Positions 1-5,954 of a stretch of DNA of 6,085 nucleotides are shown here, piece by piece. The position numbers and the translations under genes were made by a program. The notes under the pieces are model-generated. The model had not been told where the DNA came from. It saw only the letters and a program-made list of their open reading frames with translations, and did no database searches. How positions within the stretch are numbered: the first letter of the stretch is position 1; each line of letters begins with the position of its first letter. The stretch spans positions 1-6,085 of the forward strand of contig JANRJB010000234.1 of NCBI GenBank assembly GCA_033764265.1. The letters are read 5' to 3'. The DNA comes from VGEM01 sp033764265. Its GTDB lineage: Bacteria; Pseudomonadota; Alphaproteobacteria; Rhodospirillales; Rhodospirillaceae.

Positions 1-1068
1 GCCGTGTCGCGCGATGGGGGCGCGACGTTCGAAGCGCCGGTCCGCATCAAGCCCGAGCACGGCATCATCCGCACCATCGCTTCGAACCGGCCGCGCATTG
101 TCGGCGCGGCCAACGGCACCTGGCACGTGCTGTATACCGCCATCGACGATCATCCGACGCTGGGCAAGCCGGCGTTGACCACCCATTACACGCGATCCCC
201 CGACGGCCGTGTCTTCGAGCCCCCGCGCCGGCTGCCGGCGCTGACCGACGCGGACATGACCGGGCGCATTCATGGCGGCTACATGAGCGCGGCCACCTTC
301 GGCACGCTCGCCGTCGCGGCGAACGGCGCGGTGTCGGTGTTCTGGATCGACAGCCGCGACATGGGCGCCGACACCGACGCCCGCGCGCTGTATGTGCGCA
401 CCTCCCGCGACGATGGCGCCAACTTCGACGCCGAGCGCGAACTGATCCCAACCGATGTCTGTCCGTGCTGTCAGATGATGGCGGGTGCGGGCGGCGATGA
501 GGTGTTGCTCAGCGTGCGCATGGTCATGCCCGACGGCGCGCGGCCCTCGATGCTCATGCGCATAGCCGCCGACGGCACGATCATCCAGCCGCCGGTGGAC
601 ACCGGCGGGGCGCGCTGGGAACTGGATGGCTGCCCGCAGAAGGCCACCGCGGTCGTCCAGCATGGACCGGATGTGTTCGCGGCCGTCTACAACGGCGCTG
701 GCGAACCGCCCGGGGTTTATCTGTCGCGGTCGACGGACCGGGGCCGATCGTTCGCGCCGGCAGCAGCTGTTCACCCCGAGGCGCAGGTGTCCGATGCCCC
801 GTCGCTGGCGGTGAACGGGCGGTTCGTACTGGCAGCATGGCATGGCAAGACCGACGGCCCACGCCGGGTCTTCACCCGGATGTACGATCTCGACGGCCGC
901 CCGGCAGGGCCGGTGACCGCGCTGACTGACGGGCCCGACAACGCCCAGATGCCGGTGGTCGCCGCCCGGCCCGACGGCGGATTCCACGTCGCGTGGCTGC
1001 AAGCGGGCAGAATCTTCGCCGCCGCGCTGCCCGCTGACCGGGGCGCGGTCAGCCTGGGCGCACGTTGA
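1..1068 (+). CDS. Sialidase-like (BNR/Asp-box) beta-propeller protein, 5' end missing
   Basis: The reading frame is open from the first base, so the true start lies upstream; the GTG at 4 is internal to an Asp-box repeat and is not a credible start. About 355 codons are present, ending in TGA. Asp boxes (S/T-x-D-x-G-x-T-F/W) are visible at 7-30 (SRDGGATF), 403-426 (SRDDGANF) and 730-753 (STDRGRSF), with a degenerate one at 196-216. Their spacing fits the blades of a sialidase-type beta-propeller. A cysteine cluster, CPCC, is encoded at 460-471, and a further GCP motif has its Cys codon at 631-633. As I recall, similar paired Cys motifs occur in a subset of bacterial proteins annotated as exo-alpha-sialidase. 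I cannot assign the catalytic Arg triad or the Tyr/Glu pair, so sialidase activity is not shown; a carbohydrate-binding or other propeller role is equally possible. Any signal peptide would be upstream of the window. No intrinsic terminator is visible after the stop. Confidence 0.8.
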   Translation, partial: AVSRDGGATFEAPVRIKPEHGIIRTIASNRPRIVGAANGTWHVLYTAIDDHPTLGKPALTTHYTRSPDGRVFEPPRRLPALTDADMTGRIHGGYMSAATFGTLAVAANGAVSVFWIDSRDMGADTDARALYVRTSRDDGANFDAERELIPTDVCPCCQMMAGAGGDEVLLSVRMVMPDGARPSMLMRIAADGTIIQPPVDTGGARWELDGCPQKATAVVQHGPDVFAAVYNGAGEPPGVYLSRSTDRGRSFAPAAAVHPEAQVSDAPSLAVNGRFVLAAWHGKTDGPRRVFTRMYDLDGRPAGPVTALTDGPDNAQMPVVAARPDGGFHVAWLQAGRIFAAALPADRGAVSLGAR

Positions 1069-1167
1069 CCCGGGTGATCCTGTTCGCCCTCCGTGCTGGC
1101 CTGAAAATTCGCGTGTCCGACAGCCCGGGATCGGTTTCACTGACCATACCTGTCGCACCCATTCAGT

Positions 1168-1172
1168 GGAGG
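1168..1172 (+). promoter_or_regulatory. Shine-Dalgarno site that fixes the M24 peptidase start
   Basis: GGAGG lies 5 nt upstream of the ATG at 1178. An in-frame GTG at 1166 overlaps this site and would leave it inside the coding sequence, so ATG 1178 is the better start. The rest of the gap from 1069 shows no convincing promoter or terminator. Confidence 0.8.
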
Positions 1173-1177
1173 CCGTC

Positions 1178-2626
1178 ATGATCGATTCCACGCGCCGCGA
1201 TCTCATGATCGGTGCCGGTGGCTTGGCCGCGGCCGTGCCATTGTTTCCCGAAATTCTGGGTCCGCATGCCGCGCTAGCCGCGGCCGGCTACGACCCGTCG
1301 ATGAGCGTCAGCCTGCCGCCGGAGGAATTGGCGAAGTATCGCGACCCCAAGCGGCTCGCTCACATTCAAGCTGCGCAGCCGCTCGTCAACCGCGAGCGGG
1401 CCAACGAGATCATGGACAAGTACGGCCTGGACGCGCTGGTCGCGAGCACGCCCAAGAACGTCTACTACCTGTCGAGCCACGACAACGCCTTCTACCATAC
1501 CGGCATCGAGCACATGCTGTTCGCGGTGCTGCCGCGCCGTGCCGACGCGGCGCCGACGCTGGTGATGTGGGGCGCGCTGCTCTACCACCTGGACTATCGC
1601 CCGACCTGGATGCCGGCGATCCAGGTCTACACCGCGCCCGCGGCACTGGAGCGCGGACTGGCCCCGTCGTTGGAAGAGATGAAGGGCGACCCGCCGGCGA
1701 TGCGGTACAACCGCAACCTGGTGCGCCAGGGCGCCGCGCTGTCGGAGCGCGACCTGTTCCAGCTGGCGCTGGCCGCCGAATATGTCGACAAGACCAGTGC
1801 CTCGGGCCTGCACGCCATCAAACGCGCGCTGGTGGCGGCCGGACTGACCAAGGGCAAGATCGGCTTCGATGATCCGCGCATGATCCCGTGGATGGCCGAT
1901 GTCGGCCTTGCCGACGTGAAGGGTGCGGACGCCAACAACATCTTCCGCGAAATCCGCATGGTGAAATCGGCCAACGAAGTCGCGCTGTTGCGCGAGGTCA
2001 GCCGGCGCTGCGAGTTGGCGCTGAACGCGGCCATTGCCTCGCTGCACGTGGGCCAGACCATCGCCGACGTGGAAGACGCCTACCGCAAGGAGATGGGCGC
2101 GCAGGGCGGCAACACCCGCTGGCTGATCATCAACCAGGACGGCCTGAATTCGGGTCGCATCGAACGCGACAAGGTCATCAAGATCGACAGCGTCGGCGAG
2201 TACAAGGGTTATGTCGGCGACATCGGTCGCTCGATCGTGGTGGGAACGCCCAGCGACGAGACCGCCCGCCGCAACGAAGCCAACCAAAAAGCTCTGCGCG
2301 AAGCGTATGCGGCCATCCGCCCCGGCACGCCGTTCCCGACCGCTGCCAAGATTGTCGCCGACGTGATGAAGCAGGAAGGTTTCAACGGTTTCGGCAGCCC
2401 GCATGCCGTCGGCCTCGACCACACCGACATGCCGACCGCCATGGCCAACCCGCTCCTGCGCACCGAGCCGCCGGTGTTCGCCGAGAACACCGTGTTCACG
2501 CTCGATGTGCCGTATCTGGAAATCGGCTACGGCTCATCGCACGTCGAGGACATGATGGTGGTGACGAAATCGGGCGCGGTGCCGTTGTCATCGGGCGACG
2601 TGAGCTTGCGCATCCGTCCGGCGTGA
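1178..2626 (+). CDS. Tat-exported M24-family metallopeptidase-like protein (Xaa-Pro peptidase/creatinase fold)
   Basis: The product has 482 residues, counted from ATG 1178. Residues 4-10 (STRRDLM) form a twin-arginine motif followed by a small hydrophobic stretch and an ALAAA segment near residue 35, suggesting export by Tat and cleavage there. Residues about 73-107 resemble the start of the creatinase N-terminal domain (KYGLDALV, then NVYYLSS). The C-terminal half is the pita-bread M24 domain: D337 (KIDSVGEYKGY), D348 (VGDIGRS), H409 and H415 (PHAVGLDHTDMP) and E457 (HVEDMMVV) match conserved positions. The usual first metal-ligand Glu, normally in an EPG-type motif, appears as D443 (TLDVPY). 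In the family, D-D-H-E-E bind two metals and hydrolyse Xaa-Pro bonds; metal-free members such as creatinase act on other substrates. A peptidase on imported or periplasmic proline peptides is therefore likely but unproven. It follows the sialidase-like gene by 109 nt on the same strand, so co-transcription is possible but not shown. Confidence 0.87.
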   Translation: MIDSTRRDLMIGAGGLAAAVPLFPEILGPHAALAAAGYDPSMSVSLPPEELAKYRDPKRLAHIQAAQPLVNRERANEIMDKYGLDALVASTPKNVYYLSSHDNAFYHTGIEHMLFAVLPRRADAAPTLVMWGALLYHLDYRPTWMPAIQVYTAPAALERGLAPSLEEMKGDPPAMRYNRNLVRQGAALSERDLFQLALAAEYVDKTSASGLHAIKRALVAAGLTKGKIGFDDPRMIPWMADVGLADVKGADANNIFREIRMVKSANEVALLREVSRRCELALNAAIASLHVGQTIADVEDAYRKEMGAQGGNTRWLIINQDGLNSGRIERDKVIKIDSVGEYKGYVGDIGRSIVVGTPSDETARRNEANQKALREAYAAIRPGTPFPTAAKIVADVMKQEGFNGFGSPHAVGLDHTDMPTAMANPLLRTEPPVFAENTVFTLDVPYLEIGYGSSHVEDMMVVTKSGAVPLSSGDVSLRIRPA

Positions 2627-2630
2627 GAAC

Positions 2631-3695
2631 TTATCCGCCGCCCTGGTTACCGGCGGTAACTTGGGTGGCGGTGGATTTCCGCCTGACGATCTCGCTAGCC
2701 GGCACCAAGACCAAGCCCCGCTCCGCCAGGGTCGGCAGCCAGGCCGCCAACGCTTCGTAGGTGGCGTCGTAAGGGTGGCCGATGGCCACCGCCATCCCCG
2801 TGGCGCGAGCCTGCCTCTCCAGCGCGGCCAGTTCGTTGTTGATCGCCGCGGCGTTTGCGGCGTTGTCCAGGAACACGTCGCGCGCAATCGCGGGAACACC
2901 GGCCGTCGCGGCTGCGTCCATGGCGCGGGTTTGCGGCGACGTGCGCGAATCCAGCCACATCAGTCCTCGGGCGCGCAGGACCGCCATCACCGCGCCCATG
3001 CGCGCCGGATCGGCCGTCAGCCGGCTGCCCATGTGATTGTTGACGCCGACGTAGCCCTGCCAACCATCGAGCATGCCGTCCAACGCTGATCCGATCTCGT
3101 CCGCCGACATGGCCATGGTCAGCGCGCGCGGTCCCGGGTTCTCGCCACGGTCGAGCGGCTCCATCGGCACGTGGGCCATTACTTCGTGTCCGGCGTCGCG
3201 CGCCCGGTCGGCCCAGCCCTGCAAGTCGGTGGCATAAGTCAAGAACGACAAGGTCAGCGGCCCCGGCAGGTCGAGCATGCGGACCGATCGCGCGCGGTCG
3301 AGGCCCATGTCGTCGATCACCACCGCCACCGCCGGGCGGCGCGCATCGGCGCGGCTGGGTACTGCGAACGCCGTAAGGGCCGGCATCGGCGCGGGCCGGG
3401 TGTCCATCGCGGCCGGCAATCCGTCTGCGGTTGGCGGGCCAACGCGATCGGGCAACGCGAACGGCTCGCTGCGAAGGTCGAGAAACTGTGGCGGCTGGTA
3501 CGACGGCGATGGCGCCGTGGGGGACGCGGCCGCGACGGCTTGCGCGACCCGAACCGGCGGGTCCGGCCGGCTTTGCAGATCGAACCAGGCCCCCAGCACC
3601 GCACCGAACAGCACCAGAACGATGGCGCCGACCGCCGCCAGCACTGGATGAACGCCAAACACGCCCGAAGTCCGTTTTGAAGCCTTCGCCGACAC
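2631..3695 (-). CDS. YibQ-type divergent polysaccharide deacetylase, membrane anchored
   Basis: The product has 354 residues. The start is GTG (3695-3693); no ATG, GTG or TTG lies between it and the upstream in-frame TAA, and a weak GGGAA site precedes it. A short basic N-terminus (KASKR) is followed by one transmembrane segment at about 17-38 and a Pro-rich linker to about 120, so the catalytic domain should sit in the periplasm. The domain (about 121-337) carries the family's hallmarks in order: VIDDMG (126-131), AHVPMEP (174-180), GVNNHMGSRLT (217-227), LDSRTS (248-253), RDVFLDN (272-278) and GHPY (306-309). These identify the divergent polysaccharide deacetylase (YibQ, DUF610) family, related to NodB-type deacetylases; the substrate is not established, and a role in envelope glycan metabolism is an inference. 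In many proteobacteria the gene follows envC and a ctp protease; here it stands alone, convergent with the peptidase and divergent from the CpcT/CpeT-like pair. Confidence 0.92.
   Translation of the reverse strand: MSAKASKRTSGVFGVHPVLAAVGAIVLVLFGAVLGAWFDLQSRPDPPVRVAQAVAAASPTAPSPSYQPPQFLDLRSEPFALPDRVGPPTADGLPAAMDTRPAPMPALTAFAVPSRADARRPAVAVVIDDMGLDRARSVRMLDLPGPLTLSFLTYATDLQGWADRARDAGHEVMAHVPMEPLDRGENPGPRALTMAMSADEIGSALDGMLDGWQGYVGVNNHMGSRLTADPARMGAVMAVLRARGLMWLDSRTSPQTRAMDAAATAGVPAIARDVFLDNAANAAAINNELAALERQARATGMAVAIGHPYDATYEALAAWLPTLAERGLVLVPASEIVRRKSTATQVTAGNQGGG
2635..2671 (+). terminator. Long hairpin between convergent genes, candidate terminator of the peptidase transcript
   Basis: Bases 2635-2651 pair with 2655-2671 around a 3-nt GGC loop. 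The 17-position stem has 14 Watson-Crick pairs, two G-U pairs (2640/2666, 2645/2661) and one T-T mismatch; the inner six pairs are perfect. It begins 9 nt after the peptidase stop and lies inside the last codons of the opposing deacetylase gene. In the minus-strand RNA the two G-U pairs become C-A mismatches, so the fold favours the plus-strand transcript. No T-run follows on the plus strand, so it is not a canonical intrinsic terminator; it could instead protect the 3' end or aid Rho-dependent termination. Confidence 0.45.
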
Positions 3696-3798
3696 TCGAA
3701 TTTCCCGATTGCGAACAGATTTCGACCGATCGCCGACCTTGCGCGAGACAGGTTAATCGGGTGTGAATTGGGCGGGATTGTGGTGACGGAGGGTCGCG
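3696..3798. promoter_or_regulatory. Divergent intergenic region between the deacetylase and the CpcT/CpeT-like pair
   Basis: These 103 nt separate two divergently oriented genes, so they should hold both promoters. I see no good match to sigma-70 elements on either strand; TTGCGC at 3739-3744 is only a weak -35 candidate. A 7-bp inverted repeat (CCCGATT at 3704-3710, AATCGGG at 3755-3761) is present but could easily arise by chance in this composition. The call rests on gene orientation, not on a recognised motif. Confidence 0.4.
3788..3793 (+). promoter_or_regulatory. Strong Shine-Dalgarno site of the first CpcT/CpeT-like gene
   Basis: GGAGGG lies 5 nt before ATG 3799 and supports that start, which also yields an intact signal peptide. 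Confidence 0.8.
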
Positions 3799-4833
3799 AT
3801 GCGGCACGCAGGCATGATCATGGGATTGATCGCGCTGACCACAGGTCCGGCGCAGGCCACAAACTCGCCGATCGAACTGCGCACGGCGATGGTCGCACTG
3901 ATCGAACGCCTGTCGGGCCAGTTCGACAGCGCCCCACAGGTCGAGGCGCAAGCCGCGCTCGGCACCCCCGAAAAGGAACGCCACGGCCGCGTCTACCGGT
4001 CGTTCACGCGCATCGATGCCCCGGCGTTGGGCGACAACGTGCTGGTCGCCACCGTGCGCTACGGCGGCAAGGCCGGCCAGTTCGATAACGGCGAATTTCA
4101 GGTCTGGACGGTGGCGGTCGATGCCGAACGCAAGGCCGTGCGCATGAGTCCGCGCCGGTTCAAGGACCCGGACAAATACAAAGACCGTGCGCTCGACGCC
4201 GCGGCGTTCGCCGGATTGGCGCCGTCCGACCTGGTGCCGGCTTCTGGCGCGGCCAGCTGCGACATTTACTGGCGCCTGTACGGCCAGGACCTGCGCGGCG
4301 CCAGCGATCTTGCGGCATGCAAGAGCATGTCGACCGCGACCAAGACCGAACTGGCGTGGGACTGGCAGTACGTCTTGTCGGATTCCGAGCTTTGGCTCAC
4401 CTTCGCTGGACGCGATGCGTCGGGAAAAATCGCCTCGGGCCGGGCCGACCAGGCGTTTTGGCGGCTGGGCAAGGCGCGCGCGTTCGAATGCCTGTTCGGT
4501 TATCGGCCGAAAGACGGCGAACCGCAGTCGATCAACGGCCCGCACATGCACGACCGCGGCGACGTGCATGTCTGGCAGACCAAGGCGCCCAACGCGCGCA
4601 CGTTCCATTACGAACTGCTGCGCGCCGACTGGCCGGCGCGCACGGGCCGCGGCACCGAGGACCTGTTGCGCATCCGCATCTACGATGGCGACCCGACCAT
4701 GCCGCAAAGCCGCACGCTGCTCGGCGAAGGCTGGGCCAGCGCCGCCAGTGACCGCGCGTCGTTCGGCGATGGCGAATTCAACGGCCGCTGCAAGCTGTTT
4801 GACCCCGGCGCGCCGCCACCGAAAAACGAATAG
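3799..4833 (+). CDS. Secreted CpcT/CpeT-like protein, first of a tandem pair
   Basis: The product has 344 residues with a Sec signal peptide ending in PAQA, likely cleaved after residue 20. The mature part looks like the CpcT/CpeT family (phycobilin chromophore lyase fold, a beta-barrel): LSGQFDS..Q at 38-47, where the family has G-x-F/Y-D/S-N-x-x-Q; VRMSPRRFKDPDKY at 114-127; SCDIYW (153-158), LRG (165-167) and a Cys at 174; then GRDASGK (204-210) and FWRLGKARAFEC (220-231). About 110 further residues follow, with MHDRGDVH (250-257) and a final Cys at 331, that I cannot assign. Cysteines 154, 174, 231 and 331 all have counterparts in the next gene, suggesting two disulfides after export. In cyanobacteria and cyanophages CpcT/CpeT proteins attach or chaperone bilins on phycobiliproteins; non-photosynthetic homologues have no settled function. 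The family call comes from recalled motifs, so a lyase role should not be assumed. It is probably co-transcribed with the next gene. Confidence 0.85.
   Translation: MRHAGMIMGLIALTTGPAQATNSPIELRTAMVALIERLSGQFDSAPQVEAQAALGTPEKERHGRVYRSFTRIDAPALGDNVLVATVRYGGKAGQFDNGEFQVWTVAVDAERKAVRMSPRRFKDPDKYKDRALDAAAFAGLAPSDLVPASGAASCDIYWRLYGQDLRGASDLAACKSMSTATKTELAWDWQYVLSDSELWLTFAGRDASGKIASGRADQAFWRLGKARAFECLFGYRPKDGEPQSINGPHMHDRGDVHVWQTKAPNARTFHYELLRADWPARTGRGTEDLLRIRIYDGDPTMPQSRTLLGEGWASAASDRASFGDGEFNGRCKLFDPGAPPPKNE
3988..4019 (+). repeat. Direct repeat copy 1 (within the first CpcT/CpeT-like gene)
   Basis: These 32 nt match 5034-5065 at 31 positions, with T at 4000 against G at 5046. They encode RVYR(S/A)FTRIDA, the best conserved early segment of the two paralogues. 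Paralogy explains the repeat; it need not be a functional DNA site. Confidence 0.75.
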
Positions 4834-4836
4834 GAA
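4832..4836 (+). promoter_or_regulatory. Shine-Dalgarno site overlapping the upstream stop codon
   Basis: AGGAA overlaps the TAG stop (4831-4833) of the first paralogue and lies 8 nt before ATG 4845. This arrangement suggests translational coupling of the two genes. Confidence 0.65.
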
Positions 4837-4844
4837 CGCGCACC

Positions 4845-5855
4845 ATGCACCGCCTTTCGATGTTCGTCGCGGTTGCCCTGTCCATGACCGTGCCCGCCCA
4901 GGCGACCACGTCGCCGGCCGAGTTGAACGGCGTGCTCGACCGCTTGATGGCTGATCTGCCGGGCGAGTACGACAACGAACCGCAGCGGTTTTTCGAGGCC
5001 GAGTACAAGACGCCCAAGGACCAGCAGCACCAACGCGTCTACCGGGCGTTCACGCGCATCGATGCGCCCGACGTGGGCGAGCACGTGATCGTCGCCACGG
5101 TTCATTCGGGTGACAAATACGCCAAGTTCGACTTCGCCGAGTTCCAGGTGTGGACGCTGCGCGTCGACGGGAAAGCCGGCGTGGTGCGGATGAGCCCGCG
5201 CAAGTTCAAGGACCCGGAAAAGTTTCAGCCCATCGCCACCGACGCGGCCAAGCTCAATGGATTGAAGGCGAACGACTTGATCGAAGCCAAGGGCGCGGCC
5301 GGCTGCGACATCTTGTGGCAACGCCTCGGGAGCCAGTTGCGCGGCGTCACCGAGCCGGGGGCGTGCCGCACCACGCTCGCCCGCATCCAGACCGAGGCCG
5401 AGTTCGACTGGGAATGGTTGATGGCCGGCGAGGAACTGTGGATCACGTTCGCCGGCCGGGACGCCGCCGGCAAGCTGGTGATGGGCCGGCCCGATCAGAC
5501 TCACTGGCGTTTGGGCAAGGCGCGGACCTTCGATTGCGAACTGGCTTACCGGCCGGCGCAGGGAGCCGCGCAGTCCTTCGCCTTCGCCATGCACGATCGC
5601 GGCGACATCCATCGCCTGACGCTGAACGACGCCGGCGCCGACCGGCCCGCGTTCGTGGAATTGATCCGCGGCCTATGGCCGTCGAATTCCGGGCGCAACT
5701 ATGTCGATCTGTTGCGCATGCAGGTCTATCTTGGCGCGCCCGAGGCCGAACCGGACAGCTGGGCCTTGATCGGCAATGCCACCGGCAGCGCGGATACCGA
5801 CCGTGCCGGCTTCAAGGGCCGCCGTCTCGACGGACTGTGCCAGTTGCGGAAATAG
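4845..5855 (+). CDS. Secreted CpcT/CpeT-like protein, second of a tandem pair
   Basis: The product has 336 residues and starts 11 nt after the previous stop. The signal peptide again ends in PAQA, with likely cleavage after residue 20. By hand alignment it is identical to its neighbour at about 117 of the first 240 positions without a gap. Shared features include LPGEYDN..Q (38-47), RVYRAFTRIDAP (64-75), VRMSPRKFKDPEKF (114-127), GCDILW (153-158), LRG (165-167), ELWITFAGRDAAGK (197-210) and HWRLGKARTFDC (220-231). Its GCDILW and LRGVTEPGAC segments are closer to the CpcT/CpeT consensus than those of the first copy. The C-terminal region keeps MHDRGDIH (249-256), a WP...GR...DLLR segment and a last Cys at 332. 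Cysteines 154, 174 and 231 sit at identical numbers in both proteins. The function is unknown; a periplasmic ligand-binding barrel or bilin-lyase relative is an inference. The two copies may form a heterodimer or act on related partners. No clear intrinsic terminator follows. Confidence 0.85.
   Translation: MHRLSMFVAVALSMTVPAQATTSPAELNGVLDRLMADLPGEYDNEPQRFFEAEYKTPKDQQHQRVYRAFTRIDAPDVGEHVIVATVHSGDKYAKFDFAEFQVWTLRVDGKAGVVRMSPRKFKDPEKFQPIATDAAKLNGLKANDLIEAKGAAGCDILWQRLGSQLRGVTEPGACRTTLARIQTEAEFDWEWLMAGEELWITFAGRDAAGKLVMGRPDQTHWRLGKARTFDCELAYRPAQGAAQSFAFAMHDRGDIHRLTLNDAGADRPAFVELIRGLWPSNSGRNYVDLLRMQVYLGAPEAEPDSWALIGNATGSADTDRAGFKGRRLDGLCQLRK
5034..5065 (+). repeat. Direct repeat copy 2 (within the second CpcT/CpeT-like gene)
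   Basis: This is the partner of 3988-4019, 1046 nt downstream, with one mismatch in 32. Unequal crossing-over between the copies would delete one unit and leave a single fused gene in frame, because the spacing minus the alignment shift keeps the same codon phase (both begin at the same codon position of residue 63-64). Confidence 0.75.
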
Positions 5856-5901
5856 CGCCCAGGCCATTGAGATTGTTTAGATTTGTTCTGTTGCTAGGCG
5901 G

Positions 5902-5930
5902 TTGACGCAAGCCCGGGCGCTCGGCATGGT
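5902..5930 (+). promoter_or_regulatory. trpG: Weak candidate promoter for trpG
   Basis: TTGACG (5902-5907) is a good -35 box. At 17-nt spacing, CATGGT (5925-5930) matches only three of six -10 positions. It lies in the 99-nt gap between the second CpcT/CpeT-like gene and trpG, where a promoter is expected if trpG starts its own unit. Confidence 0.3.
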
Positions 5931-5954
5931 GCGGCCGGTACGAAAGGCGCGGCC

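Noticed and set aside
1274..2422. 382-codon open frame on the minus strand opposite the M24 gene
   Set aside because: The codons mirror the peptidase, no family is recognisable, and the plus-strand gene has clear motifs and a ribosome-binding site.
1888..2760. 290-codon plus-strand frame overlapping the end of the M24 gene
   Set aside because: It is an Arg/Gly/His-rich frame-shifted reading of the peptidase that runs into the opposing gene, with no motif and no start signal.
3704..3761. 7-bp inverted repeat in the divergent intergenic region, considered as an operator
   Set aside because: The arms are short and 44 nt apart, within chance expectation for about 100 nt.
2695..4707. 670-codon open frame on the minus strand
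   Set aside because: It runs out of frame through the deacetylase and antisense through the first CpcT/CpeT-like gene, with Arg/Gly/Ala/His-rich low-quality protein. Long stop-free frames are expected opposite GC-rich genes.
4680..5612. 310-codon open frame on the minus strand opposite the second paralogue
   Set aside because: It is the antisense shadow of a well-supported gene and has no recognisable domain; a similar shadow lies opposite the first paralogue, as expected from their similarity.
3799..5855. Possibility that the tandem paralogues are part of a mobile element or defence island
   Set aside because: No transposase, integrase, terminal repeats, nuclease or NTPase motifs are nearby, and base composition matches the neighbours.
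5854..5921. Complementarity of 5854-5864 with 5911-5921 (10 of 11 positions), considered as a terminator or leader structure
   Set aside because: The loop would be 46 nt, no T-run follows, and such GC-only matches are common in this composition.
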